From the NCBI GenBank assembly GCA_017643645.1, contig JAEPNB010000003.1:310001-374000 (forward strand): a stretch of 64,000 nucleotides of DNA, read 5' to 3'. Shown here piece after piece: positions 8,738 to 17,680 of the stretch. Under the pieces are notes generated by a model. It saw only the letters and a list, made by a program, of their open reading frames with translations. It did not search any database and was not told the DNA's origin. The stretch's first letter is position 1. The number at the start of each line of letters is the position of its first letter. Origin of the DNA: Balneola sp. (lineage in GTDB: Bacteria > Bacteroidota > Rhodothermia > Balneolales > Balneolaceae). The position numbers and the translations under genes are program-made.

Positions 8738-10713
8738 GAGTTATTATAACCTTATATATCGCATTGATTGTAAGTTCAACAGGATTATTTGCACAAGTAG
8801 CAGACTCTGCCAAAACAGATTCAGTTGAGATCACATCTCCGAACACAGAAGCAAAAAACGACAGTGTGATCGCATCACAGAAAAAGGAAGTAAAAGTAAA
8901 AACTGTAAATCTCTGGAAGAATCGCATCCCGGCATTTTCAGAGAAAATAACTACCGACAGTCTTTTGCGATGGAATATTTATCCGAACTGGGGAGATTTT
9001 TACGCTTATCAAAGTAACGTGATATCATACAGGCAAGGTACAATCGGGAAGACAGATGCTTTTAATATCAATGGCTATGATCAATACGAACAGAACTTGT
9101 GGCTGGATGATATTCTTCTGAATGATCCGGTTACAGGATTGATCAACTACAATTACGTGCCGCATCACAAAATCGGAACAATGTATCAGACTTATGACGG
9201 TGATCTAAATTCATATGTGAATATTCGTGACTACTACATTAATGAACCTGTCAGCTATTTGAACTTTGATGAAGCTTCTAATGATTACAGGAATCTGGAA
9301 TTTTTTGTAGCACAGAATACGGCGCCCGGAACTAATATTGAGTTGTCGTACTGGGATAGAAGAGATGGTGGGTTTTATCCAAATAATTCAGCGGAAGGAA
9401 GCCAGATCATGGGAAGGATTTACCACCATTTAGGAGAGAAATATCAGATTCAGGGATTGATTCTACGAAATGACTTTAATAATGATGAATCCGGTGGTTA
9501 TGTAGTTAATGATCCTTCAGCTTTTGGTTTTGGTGAGTTTACTTCAAATCCGGTAAGTAGTTCTGGAAATTCAGAAATACTCAGAAATGATATTAAGCTG
9601 GGACTCTACCAAAGATCGGATACAGCTTCGGCTGAATCAGGTGGTTTGATATTGAACAGAACTAAGAATGACAGAGTAGTTCGAATTAGCGCAGATACTC
9701 TTAGCAGAGAGTTACTAACACATGGAGCTCAGATCTTCAAGAAAGTGGATTTGGGTTTGCTTTCAATACAAGGCGATGTCGCAGTTACTATCTCAGACAT
9801 GAAATCAGGCAATTCCATTACCCGGAACAATTGGCTTGTAACTGAAGCAAAAATGACTACTCAATTGAAGTTATTTGATGGATTAAAATTGATCGGTTCC
9901 GGCAATGTAATATCGCGAAATACAGGTCATTCCGGTTTGGAATTTTTATCAGGTATAAAGATCGGAGATCCTGATAACCTGAATCTGAAATTAACTGCGA
10001 GTGTGGAAAGCAGGGTTCCGACCATTCAGACTTTGTACTGGTCATCGAAGGACTATTCGGGGAATTCAAATCTTAAAAATGAGAAAATAACATCGTTTTA
10101 CGGGGAAGTAAATTCTTCGCTTGGAAGTTACTGGAAAGCAGGAGCTTCGGGCAGACTCAAATTTACTGAAAACCGAATAGTATTAGACTCAGACAGTACC
10201 TTTAGCAATACAAACTCTCAGGATCTGGCCTTTATTTCCGGTTTTGTCAAATTTCAGAATCCCAATTTTGAGATCGAAAGTTCAGTAGCTTATGAAACAA
10301 CGTTGAGTTTTGAATCAGATCAAAGTCACTCAACATTTGGGTCTGTTGATACGAAGTTATGGATCAGAAATGCGCTATTTTATAAGAACTATGCGTTCAA
10401 TAGGGCAGCTTTTGTTAAGATCGGTGTGCGCACGTTGCTCTCGCCATTCGCTTATGAAAGTCAGTTTTATAATACAGAGTTAAACTATTGGCAATCAAAC
10501 TCACTTACCAATGACGGAAGCATACAATCATTTGTACCTGCATTTTTCAGAATGGATGCGGAACTTTCTGCCAGAGTTCGCGCAATAATGGTAGTGATAA
10601 GATGGGAAAATGCACTTGACGGTTTAGGTCAGGCAGGCTACTTTGAGGCGTCATCATTTCCGATGCCACCTCGAAGATTAATTGTTGGAATAAGAGCTCA
10701 ATTCAGAAACTAA
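8734..10713 (+). CDS. outer-membrane beta-barrel protein, TonB-receptor-plug-like
   Basis: A 659-residue secreted protein. It begins at TTG 8734, overlapping the cinA stop as TTGA; no ATG occurs until well past the signal peptide, and the first 20 residues (hydrophobic, ending GLFAQ) form a good signal sequence, which supports the TTG start. Residues ~60-130 resemble a TonB-dependent receptor plug (GYDQYEQNLWLDDILLNDPV). The rest alternates aromatic and polar residues as in outer-membrane beta-strands and ends in a strand closing with FRN. There is no carboxypeptidase-like N-terminal domain. The substrate is unknown; a degenerate TonB receptor or porin is the likely identity. Confidence 0.7.
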   Translation: MRVIITLYIALIVSSTGLFAQVADSAKTDSVEITSPNTEAKNDSVIASQKKEVKVKTVNLWKNRIPAFSEKITTDSLLRWNIYPNWGDFYAYQSNVISYRQGTIGKTDAFNINGYDQYEQNLWLDDILLNDPVTGLINYNYVPHHKIGTMYQTYDGDLNSYVNIRDYYINEPVSYLNFDEASNDYRNLEFFVAQNTAPGTNIELSYWDRRDGGFYPNNSAEGSQIMGRIYHHLGEKYQIQGLILRNDFNNDESGGYVVNDPSAFGFGEFTSNPVSSSGNSEILRNDIKLGLYQRSDTASAESGGLILNRTKNDRVVRISADTLSRELLTHGAQIFKKVDLGLLSIQGDVAVTISDMKSGNSITRNNWLVTEAKMTTQLKLFDGLKLIGSGNVISRNTGHSGLEFLSGIKIGDPDNLNLKLTASVESRVPTIQTLYWSSKDYSGNSNLKNEKITSFYGEVNSSLGSYWKAGASGRLKFTENRIVLDSDSTFSNTNSQDLAFISGFVKFQNPNFEIESSVAYETTLSFESDQSHSTFGSVDTKLWIRNALFYKNYAFNRAAFVKIGVRTLLSPFAYESQFYNTELNYWQSNSLTNDGSIQSFVPAFFRMDAELSARVRAIMVVIRWENALDGLGQAGYFEASSFPMPPRRLIVGIRAQFRN

Positions 10714-10714
10714 T

Positions 10715-11599
10715 ATGAGTCTAAAATATGTAATAAAAGAAGGAACAGCCGGCTTTAAGCGAGCTAAATTGGCTGTTACCACATCTATATTCTCCTTGTT
10801 TATAGCAGTGCTGTTACTGGGCATTCTCGGGCGTGTATCGTACAACGTGTATACACAGGCTATGAGTTTGAAGGAGATCCAGATTGAAGTTTTCCTTTTT
10901 GATATGGATGAACGCTCTGTGGAAGAAGTGCGTAACCGAATCGAGGGTGAAGAACTGGTTACGAATGTGGTTTATATTTCCAAAGATAGTGCGTCCGTTA
11001 TTGCAGCTAAAGAGTTAGGAGCGGGTGTTACCGAATTGATTGAATTGAACTTTTTACCGGCTTCTTTTAAAGTAGATGTGAATACTGATTCGGGATCTGA
11101 ATTGGTAGAAAGTTTAGCCTCCCGAATTCAAAATATCCGCGGAGTAGACGAAGTAGAGTATAACAGAGCACTATTGAAAGCTCTGGAATCAAACCTGAGT
11201 ATTTTCAGCTTGATAGGCAGCGGTTTGGGAATCTTAATTTTGCTGGCAGCTGTGGTGTTGGTCTACAATACTATCCGCCTCACTATTTATGCTAAAAAAG
11301 ATCTTATCAGAGCAATGAAGCTTGTTGGAGCTACAAATGGCTTTATAAGAAGTCCGTTTATTGTTGAAGGTATTGTTCAGGGTTTGATTGCCGGTACTTT
11401 AGCAGTTCTGAGTGTATTTGCGATCTTCGAGTTTTTGGTCCCTCTCTATGTTCCTGACGTGGGAATTGTAGCATGGCCATTCGGACGTTGGTACTTCTTA
11501 GTTGGAGCCATGGTCGGTTTATCAGTTTTGATGGGCTGGTGGGGCAGCAGACTCGCTTCCAGAAAGTATATTGCTGAGACTTATATCTCTGGGAATTAG
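10715..11599 (+). CDS. ftsX: cell division ABC transporter permease FtsX
   Basis: A 294-residue FtsX: an N-terminal cytoplasmic stretch, one membrane helix (about residues 22-45), an extracytoplasmic domain of some 110 residues, then three more membrane helices in the C-terminal permease domain (KLVGATNGFIRSPFIVEG is the family's coupling segment). FtsEX controls peptidoglycan hydrolases at the division site. The ATPase partner FtsE is not next to it; instead ftsX follows an outer-membrane barrel gene by 1 nt. Separation of ftsE and ftsX occurs in Bacteroidota. Confidence 0.92.
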   Translation: MSLKYVIKEGTAGFKRAKLAVTTSIFSLFIAVLLLGILGRVSYNVYTQAMSLKEIQIEVFLFDMDERSVEEVRNRIEGEELVTNVVYISKDSASVIAAKELGAGVTELIELNFLPASFKVDVNTDSGSELVESLASRIQNIRGVDEVEYNRALLKALESNLSIFSLIGSGLGILILLAAVVLVYNTIRLTIYAKKDLIRAMKLVGATNGFIRSPFIVEGIVQGLIAGTLAVLSVFAIFEFLVPLYVPDVGIVAWPFGRWYFLVGAMVGLSVLMGWWGSRLASRKYIAETYISGN

Positions 11600-11637
11600 T
11601 TATTGGTGAATAAGTGATAAGTTGTTTGGGGTGAAAG

Positions 11638-12642
11638 CTATAATCCTAAGTTTAGATTTTCCCAATTAATTTCATCAACCACTTCAAAACCTTGGGTCTT
11701 TTTGAAACTCATATTATGTACAAAATTTTCTAAAGAATCAGAAGGATCGATGAATTTAAGATTTAAAGACTCTAATGTAGATCTTGGAATTCCTACACTT
11801 AAAATAATCTGTTCTTCAATGTGACCGGTAGAAGTATTTAACAAATTATCTACAGCATTTATTACTAAGCCCTGGAGTGGAAGAAGAGAAAAAATTTCGT
11901 TAGCAATTCTCAGAACTACCCCACATACATAGTCTTGATATATTTCATAAAATTCACCTTTAGGCATATTTTTTAAGGACAATTTTCCGCTTTTTAAGAT
12001 GCTTTTTTTCTGTTTTGGTACCAGATCATCACTATGAACATTTACCTTTACTATCAACGGTTGTGATTCCTGAAACTTAAAAGCGACTTCGCTACCTAAT
12101 TCGGAAATTTCTTCGAATGGATTTAATTGATCTAAAACTTCTGCAAATGATTCAATCTCTTTGTTAGTGACTCTTTCAGCTAAGTGTTTTTCTGATTTCC
12201 AATCTTCCAAAGCTTTATCGTAATTTTTTAGCCGAATTTTGTGGTGTTTTTTATCTTTGATTCGTGCTTTTTCTAAATAACTCTCAAGTTCTTTTCTCTT
12301 TTTTGCCTCTCTTTTAAAAAGTTTATCAAAAACAGAAGGGTTGTAATTATTTATAACATTGAGAGTCTTTTCTTCATTAGCATTTGAAAATTTAGGCTCT
12401 GCAGGTCTTTTTCTAAATTTGATTTCATTCCAGTCGAGTTTTGCTGGTTCATGAGAATGAATCGTTATTATTCTATCGATAAAGTTCTCGAATTCATCCA
12501 CTTCGAAGTGAGCTTGTTCAATCGTAGCCATTTTGTCAAAGTGGTTTTTAGCTTTTTCAAGCTCCCTTTGCCTTCTCTTTGCTTCTCTTTCTGCAGCTCT
12601 GTTGGCAGCGTTAATAGCTCTAATAGTACCCTTAATACCCAT
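11638..12642 (-). CDS. hypothetical protein with N-terminal basic coiled coil
   Basis: A 334-residue protein I do not recognise. Residues 8-40 are a highly charged helix rich in Arg, Lys, Glu and Ala (AANRAAEREAKRRQREL), and residues ~110-170 form a second charged helical stretch. The C-terminal half (from ~175) looks globular, with alternating hydrophobic strands and a possible short hydrophobic helix (IANEIFSLLPLQGLVINAV). No signal peptide is visible. It stands alone on the minus strand between ftsX and the Fur gene and is flanked on both sides by related AT-rich sequence in inverted orientation (11596-11628 and 12703-12745), which may mark an insertion. Confidence 0.7.
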   Translation of the reverse strand: MGIKGTIRAINAANRAAEREAKRRQRELEKAKNHFDKMATIEQAHFEVDEFENFIDRIITIHSHEPAKLDWNEIKFRKRPAEPKFSNANEEKTLNVINNYNPSVFDKLFKREAKKRKELESYLEKARIKDKKHHKIRLKNYDKALEDWKSEKHLAERVTNKEIESFAEVLDQLNPFEEISELGSEVAFKFQESQPLIVKVNVHSDDLVPKQKKSILKSGKLSLKNMPKGEFYEIYQDYVCGVVLRIANEIFSLLPLQGLVINAVDNLLNTSTGHIEEQIILSVGIPRSTLESLNLKFIDPSDSLENFVHNMSFKKTQGFEVVDEINWENLNLGL

Positions 12643-12746
12643 AATGATAATTGAATTAAAAGTTGGAGATAAAGTAATTTCCTTTTTTAGAAATTAAAAC
12701 CTATTAGTCACTTATCTACCTATTCACTAATCGACAAATAACTAAA

Positions 12747-13250
12747 TCAAGCTTCAGCGCTTTCTTTCTTAGCGTTCTCTTCCTGACGAGCTTCGCAGGC
12801 TTTTTCGTCTTTACAGGTTCCGTAGAAATGCAGAGAATGAGAATCGATATTCATACCATGGATCTTGCCAAGTAACTCTTGTATCTCACCAATTCGGGGA
12901 TCACAAAATTCTAACACATGCCCGCAATCGTTGCAGATAATATGATCGTGTTGTTGGTAAGCATAAGCGCGCTCATAGTAATACTGACTTTTACCAAATT
13001 GCTGACGCTGAACCAATCCACACTCAACCAAAAGATCAAGTGTGTTGTACACTGTAGCGCGTGATACACGAGTCCCAACTTCTTCCATGCGATAGAAAAT
13101 ATCATCAGCGTCAAAATGACCGTCAGCGCGGTAGATTTCTTCCAAAACCATAAACCTTTCGGGTGTTTGGCGTTGTTTATGCTCTTTTAAATAAGATCTG
13201 AAGATCTCTTTTACTAACTGAATTGTTTCTTCGTGTGCCGGGTGTGCCAT
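12747..13250 (-). CDS. Fur-family metal- or peroxide-responsive transcriptional regulator
   Basis: A 167-residue ferric-uptake-regulator family protein. The winged-helix part holds QRQTPERFMVLEEIY and RVSRATVYNTLDLLVECGL; the dimerisation part holds HDHIICNDCGH (Cys106 and Cys109) and a second pair Cys146/Cys152, which together form the structural zinc site. Whether it senses iron, manganese, zinc or peroxide cannot be decided. The frame extends upstream to 13301, but MAHPAHEETIQ at 13250 fits the family better. It is divergent from the acyl-CoA ligase across about 110 bp. A 30-residue charged C-terminal tail is longer than in many Fur proteins. Confidence 0.9.
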   Translation of the reverse strand: MAHPAHEETIQLVKEIFRSYLKEHKQRQTPERFMVLEEIYRADGHFDADDIFYRMEEVGTRVSRATVYNTLDLLVECGLVQRQQFGKSQYYYERAYAYQQHDHIICNDCGHVLEFCDPRIGEIQELLGKIHGMNIDSHSLHFYGTCKDEKACEARQEENAKKESAEA

Positions 13251-13363
13251 CTGTGAAATTTTTCTTTTAATATAAGACTTGTATAGGTGCATTTGAAACA
13301 CAAGAATTTCTTTCTATATATAGTATATTCCAATCGGAAAAATATTGATTAAAAATTACAAGC

Positions 13364-15247
13364 ATGCCTACAATCGTACCATTCGAGACATTAGCAGAAC
13401 TTCCTGTAAACCTTGCAAATAAATTTGCCGGGAGTAATAAAGCTGTATTTCATCGTAAAACAGATCCAAAATCTGAGTACACACCTATTTATTGGGATCA
13501 GGTGATCGAGGATGTTCATTCTTTAGCATCTTACATGCTTTCTCAAGGAATTGAACATGGCGACAGAGTTGGGATTTTAAGTGAAAACAGATATGAATGG
13601 GCGGCTGTTGATCTAGCGATCCAAATGATCGGTGGAATCAATGTGTCTTTGTACACTACACTTCCTGCCGGACAGTGCGAATATATCTTACAGGATTCGG
13701 AAGCCAAGATGTTCTTCGTTTCTACTGGAATCCAGTTAAAGAAAGCTGTGGAGGTTTATGATAATTGTGAGCACTTAAAAACAATAATCGCATTTGATAA
13801 ACCAAAGAATAAAAAACATGCAGAAAAGGAATTTGTACTTCTTTTTGAAGATGTACTGAATGAAGGTGCAAAACAGGTTGAGAAGTTTAAAGATGAGATC
13901 AGGAAAAGAGTACAGGCTGTTTCCGTAGAGGATATTTCGACGTTGATCTATACCTCAGGTACAACAGGAAGACCAAAAGGGGCGATGCTTACTCATCAAA
14001 ATATTGTGAGTAATGTTAAAGCGGCTACAAAACATATTTATTGGGATGATAAAGATCGACTGCTCTCATTTCTTCCACTATGTCACTCTTTTGAGAGAAC
14101 GGCTGGTTATTATGCTATAATTTCCTGTGGAGCAGAGATCTATTATGCCGAAAGCGTTGATACCGTTTCTAAAAATATGCCTGAAGTGAAGCCAACAGTA
14201 ATGATAAGTGTGCCAAGACTTTTTGAAAAGATCTATAATCTTATCGTTAAAAGTGTAGAAGAGGGTAGCGACACCAAGAAAAAGATTTTTAACTGGGCCG
14301 TTGACACAGGACGAAAGTACTCATCAGGTAAAAGAGGTTTTGTATCTGTACAAAAGAAGATCGCTGATAAATTGGTTTTTGATAAGCTGAAAGAAAGAAC
14401 AGGCGGGCAAGTAAGGATATTCGTTTCCGGTGGAGCGGCTTTACCACCTGAGATCGATGATTTCTTCAAAGCTGCTGGATTGACCATTTTGCAGGGATAT
14501 GGATTGACCGAAACATCGCCGGTAATGGCGGCAAACAGAGTAGGTGAAGAAGTAACCGGAGTTGTTGGAGCTGTGATACCCGGCGTTACTGTAGGAATTA
14601 AAGATTTGGAATCCGGTGAGATCATAGCCCAAATAAGTGGAGAAGATTATCCTACAGAACTTTCTTCTGAGCCCGGAGAGATACTTTGTAAAGGACCAAA
14701 TGTCATGAAAGGTTACTGGCGGAACGAAGAGGCTACCAAGGAAATGATCAATGAAGACGGCTGGTTACATACCGGTGATGTTGGACGTTTTGTAAAAGGA
14801 AATTTGAAAATTACTGATCGTATTAAGCATATGATCGTTAATGCAGGTGGTAAAAATATTTATCCCGGTCCAATTGAGGATATGTTTAAGACCAGTAAGT
14901 GGATCGATCAAATGGTAGTGGTAGGGGAAGCTCAAAACTTTATGGCCGGATTGATTGTACCTGACTTTGAAATTCTGGCAAAGTATGCTAAAGACAACGG
15001 ACTTGAATATAAAGACAATGAAGTGTTGATCTCACATCCTGAAGTGAATGAGCTATTCAAAAAAGAGATACGGGCTTTCTCAAAAGATCTGGCTTCTCAT
15101 GAGAAGATCCGGGATTTCAGATTACTACCCGATGAATTTACAGTGGAAACAGGAGAGATCACTCCAACCATGAAAGTAAAACGAAGAGTTATAGCAGAGA
15201 AATATGCTGATCGGATTGCTGATATCTATAAAGATGACAAAAACTGA
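13364..15247 (+). CDS. long-chain fatty acid-CoA ligase (AMP-forming)
   Basis: A 627-residue ANL-superfamily acyl-CoA synthetase of the FadD15-like bacterial long-chain type. The AMP-binding P-loop YTSGTTGRPKG lies near residues 195-205, GYGLTETSP near 378, GWLHTGDVG near 465, and the A10-region DRIKHMIVNAGGKNIYPGPIE follows with the expected lysine. It activates fatty acids with ATP and CoA for lipid synthesis or beta-oxidation; the long-chain preference is inferred from family resemblance. It has no membrane segments and starts at ATG 13364. The propeller-like gene follows 3 nt later. Confidence 0.93.
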   Translation: MPTIVPFETLAELPVNLANKFAGSNKAVFHRKTDPKSEYTPIYWDQVIEDVHSLASYMLSQGIEHGDRVGILSENRYEWAAVDLAIQMIGGINVSLYTTLPAGQCEYILQDSEAKMFFVSTGIQLKKAVEVYDNCEHLKTIIAFDKPKNKKHAEKEFVLLFEDVLNEGAKQVEKFKDEIRKRVQAVSVEDISTLIYTSGTTGRPKGAMLTHQNIVSNVKAATKHIYWDDKDRLLSFLPLCHSFERTAGYYAIISCGAEIYYAESVDTVSKNMPEVKPTVMISVPRLFEKIYNLIVKSVEEGSDTKKKIFNWAVDTGRKYSSGKRGFVSVQKKIADKLVFDKLKERTGGQVRIFVSGGAALPPEIDDFFKAAGLTILQGYGLTETSPVMAANRVGEEVTGVVGAVIPGVTVGIKDLESGEIIAQISGEDYPTELSSEPGEILCKGPNVMKGYWRNEEATKEMINEDGWLHTGDVGRFVKGNLKITDRIKHMIVNAGGKNIYPGPIEDMFKTSKWIDQMVVVGEAQNFMAGLIVPDFEILAKYAKDNGLEYKDNEVLISHPEVNELFKKEIRAFSKDLASHEKIRDFRLLPDEFTVETGEITPTMKVKRRVIAEKYADRIADIYKDDKN

Positions 15248-15250
15248 TCA

Positions 15251-16231
15251 ATGGGTTTTATAAAGCATGACCTTCTGATTCTTGGTTCTCAGAATGCTAA
15301 GGAACAAGATCAAAAGTTAACCAGAGAACAAGTCAGACCGGTACAAATTTTATACAGAGACGGCTCAATTAAACCCGTGAATTTCTTCAATTCTTGGGGT
15401 GAAGTTGGTGTTAGCTCTATTGTCTGGGATTCAAGGTATGCTGATGAACTTTTTGTTTCCGAAAATGAAGAAATAAGAAGGCTTAATGTGGCTTCAAGAT
15501 CTTTTAAAACTCTTGACATCGGAAAAGCCGGAGATATCCATGACATACATTTTCTAAATGATATTCTGTGGATATCTAACACTGAGCACGATGAAGCAAT
15601 TGGATTCAATCCTGAGAATAATAAAGTAAAAGAGAGAATTTTTTTAGCTTCGTTTAGAACAGAGTATGAGAAGAGCGATGATCTGGAAAAAGTAATAGAC
15701 AGATTTCATTGTAATCAGATTTTTCTCAACTATAAAAAAGAGAAGTGTGCATTAATTCATCATATTAGTGGCTGGCAGTACTACAGGATTCTTTTTGAAG
15801 CGTTAGTTAAACAACAGGGCGATGGAGGTATTTTAAATCTGGATACACAAGAAGTATTCCCGCTAAAGCTGCAAAGTCCGCATTCAGTTCGGTTAATAAA
15901 TGGAAATTACTGGATTCAGGATAGTGGGGATAAATCTGTTAGGGTATTTGATCAGGAGTGGAACTTAATATCAACTATAGAACTCGGCGGATTTGGAAGA
16001 GGAATGGCTTTTTCAGAAAAAGATAACGTTGGTTATATAGGACTTTCCGCCACCAGAAAAAGATATTTAAAGGTGATTCCTACCGGTAAATATCTTCACA
16101 ATAGAGTAATTACTGTTGATTTGGAGAAACATGAGGTTTCAGGAGAATTTGTAATCCCAAACATCGAACAAGTAGACAACGTTTATATTTTAGACAATAA
16201 AATGCTGTCTAAATTTGAATCTTTATCTTAG
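15251..16231 (+). CDS. TIGR03032/DUF4915-like beta-propeller protein
   Basis: A 326-residue protein without a signal peptide. Repeated short motifs of a strand followed by an aspartate turn suggest a beta-propeller. The segment GDIHDIHFLNDILWISNTEHD, followed by RFHCNQIF and later LQSPHSVRLINGNYWIQDSG, recalls TIGR03032/DUF4915 proteins, which are uncharacterised; that match is from memory of the motif pattern. It is 3 nt downstream of the acyl-CoA ligase and so is probably co-transcribed. Its stop codon overlaps that of the convergent gene at 16228-16231. Confidence 0.65.
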   Translation: MGFIKHDLLILGSQNAKEQDQKLTREQVRPVQILYRDGSIKPVNFFNSWGEVGVSSIVWDSRYADELFVSENEEIRRLNVASRSFKTLDIGKAGDIHDIHFLNDILWISNTEHDEAIGFNPENNKVKERIFLASFRTEYEKSDDLEKVIDRFHCNQIFLNYKKEKCALIHHISGWQYYRILFEALVKQQGDGGILNLDTQEVFPLKLQSPHSVRLINGNYWIQDSGDKSVRVFDQEWNLISTIELGGFGRGMAFSEKDNVGYIGLSATRKRYLKVIPTGKYLHNRVITVDLEKHEVSGEFVIPNIEQVDNVYILDNKMLSKFESLS

Positions 16232-16668
16232 AACCAGCCTGCTCCCGGAATCCTGAATGGCCATGGAATAGAGGATAGCATGATCAGTAAACCTATGAGG
16301 TAAAACACTGCTACTCTTTTGAATTTTGTAATACTTTCCGGCGCTCTTTTTGATAATGAGAATCCCAGGGTAATCAACACAATTGCAATGATCATCATAG
16401 AAAAATGCTCGATAGTATAAAATCTGAATACTTCACTTTTGATAGCGCCCTCTTCAAAAGAAACCAAAGGACTTATGAAGTAGAGACCAAGTCCAAGTAT
16501 TAATTGAATGTGCGTAAATATGAGTGCAAACAAAGCACTTTTTTTATCTGAAGCTGTGAATTCTTTTTTCCCGAACCAACCTGAAAAAGCCTTATACAAC
16601 GCCAAAACTATTAATATTAAAACGATCCATCTGTTAACTGAATGTAAGTGTAATAGTATATTATACAT
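16228..16668 (-). CDS. small four-helix membrane protein (cytochrome b-like)
   Basis: A 146-residue protein with four hydrophobic helices. It has conserved-looking histidines in or near helix ends (LHLHSVNRW at the N-terminus, THIQLILG in helix 2, IEHFSMM before helix 3). Proteins of this type in Bacteroidota are often annotated as cytochrome b-like, but no heme ligation can be proved here. It is the last gene of a leftward run after the DUF1499 lipoprotein (5 nt gap) and converges with the propeller gene with overlapping stops. Confidence 0.7.
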   Translation of the reverse strand: MYNILLHLHSVNRWIVLILIVLALYKAFSGWFGKKEFTASDKKSALFALIFTHIQLILGLGLYFISPLVSFEEGAIKSEVFRFYTIEHFSMMIIAIVLITLGFSLSKRAPESITKFKRVAVFYLIGLLIMLSSIPWPFRIPGAGWF

Positions 16669-16673
16669 GGCTT

Positions 16674-17132
16674 TTACGGTTTATTAATCTCTTTTCGAGC
16701 GTGTTTTAAAATTTTGTTTACTCTTCTTTTGTTAACTCCCAGATCGTAGTAACCTTCTCTGCTGGAGCTTTTAATATGAACGAATGTAATGTCTGCATTC
16801 GAAGAATTTGAATCAACATGAATAACAACATCATCTAACCAACCGAATATCGGGATTTTAAAAACAGCATTGATCTCTTTTTTATCAGAAAGATTTATTT
16901 CTTCTATTTTCTCTGCATTATTTGAGCTAAGTGATTTCTTTAATGCTTCCTGAACAGTTTCAGGCGCGGCTTTTAAAGTCTGAGTAGTCCTGAAGCAATT
17001 CGGACTTTCCGGACAGGGAGCTAAAGTGTTTTCAGGAATTTTCAATTCTGGGTTTATAGGTTTAATTGAGTTATTACAGCCAATAATCACAGTAAAAGAC
17101 AGTAAAACCAAAACCGTGAAGAATATTTTCAT
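16674..17132 (-). CDS. DUF1499 family lipoprotein
   Basis: A 152-residue predicted lipoprotein: hydrophobic signal peptide with a lipobox ending VIIGC at residues 15-19. The DUF1499 hallmarks are present: LAPCPESPNCFRT near residue 40, a FGWLDDVVIHV segment, and SSSREGYYDLGVNKRRVNKI near the C-terminus. The family function is unknown. It starts 2 nt after the LOG gene stop, within the leftward unit headed by the cysteine desulfurase. Confidence 0.88.
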   Translation of the reverse strand: MKIFFTVLVLLSFTVIIGCNNSIKPINPELKIPENTLAPCPESPNCFRTTQTLKAAPETVQEALKKSLSSNNAEKIEEINLSDKKEINAVFKIPIFGWLDDVVIHVDSNSSNADITFVHIKSSSREGYYDLGVNKRRVNKILKHARKEINKP

Positions 17133-17134
17133 GG

Positions 17135-17680
17135 TTAAAGTTTTTGCTCAAGTACTGAAATCGTTTCCTCAAGATTTGAAGTAATTGAAAATAGTTCACG
17201 GTTATTTCCTCTAACAAAATCGTGATCTATAGCTGTATCCACAAAAGAAGACAATCCATCAAAATATCCGAAAGCGTTTACAAGAATGATTGGTTTATCA
17301 TGAATTCCCAGCTGTCTCCATGTAAGAATTTCAAAAAACTCATCAAGAGTTCCGAAACCTCCGGGAAGCACAACAAAAGCTGATGACCTTTTCTCCATTA
17401 AAGCCTTTCGCGTATGCATATCAGGAGTTTCTATGATCTCTGAAACACCTGTATGAACGACTTCAGCTCTTTTTAAAGCAGTAGGGATGATGCCAATCAC
17501 TTCACCTTTCTCTTCAAGCGCTGCATCAGCTATTACACCCATCATACCAACCTTGCCACCACCGTATACAAGTCCCCATTTTTTAGAAGCTATTGTGGAA
17601 CCTATTTGTTTTGCGAGGCTTTCAAATTTTTTGTCTTCCGGTATTCTTGATCCGCAATACACACATATATTTATACTCAT
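17135..17680 (-). CDS. LOG-family (TIGR00730) nucleotide 5'-monophosphate phosphoribohydrolase
   Basis: A 181-residue Rossmann-fold protein of the LONELY GUY family. The diagnostic PGGFGTLDEFFE motif is present near residues 106-117, with YGGGKVGMMG near 39-48. Family members cleave ribose-5-phosphate from nucleoside monophosphates; in plants and some bacteria this yields cytokinin, and in most bacteria it is thought to serve purine salvage or detoxification. Its start overlaps the cysteine desulfurase stop by 4 nt, so the two are translationally coupled. Confidence 0.92.
   Translation of the reverse strand: MSINICVYCGSRIPEDKKFESLAKQIGSTIASKKWGLVYGGGKVGMMGVIADAALEEKGEVIGIIPTALKRAEVVHTGVSEIIETPDMHTRKALMEKRSSAFVVLPGGFGTLDEFFEILTWRQLGIHDKPIILVNAFGYFDGLSSFVDTAIDHDFVRGNNRELFSITSNLEETISVLEQKL

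Noticed and set aside
13314-13323. CTATATATAG as a Fur/PerR box in the Fur-acyl-CoA ligase spacer
   Set aside because: It is a short alternating TA palindrome and does not match the 7-1-7 Fur or PerR consensus.
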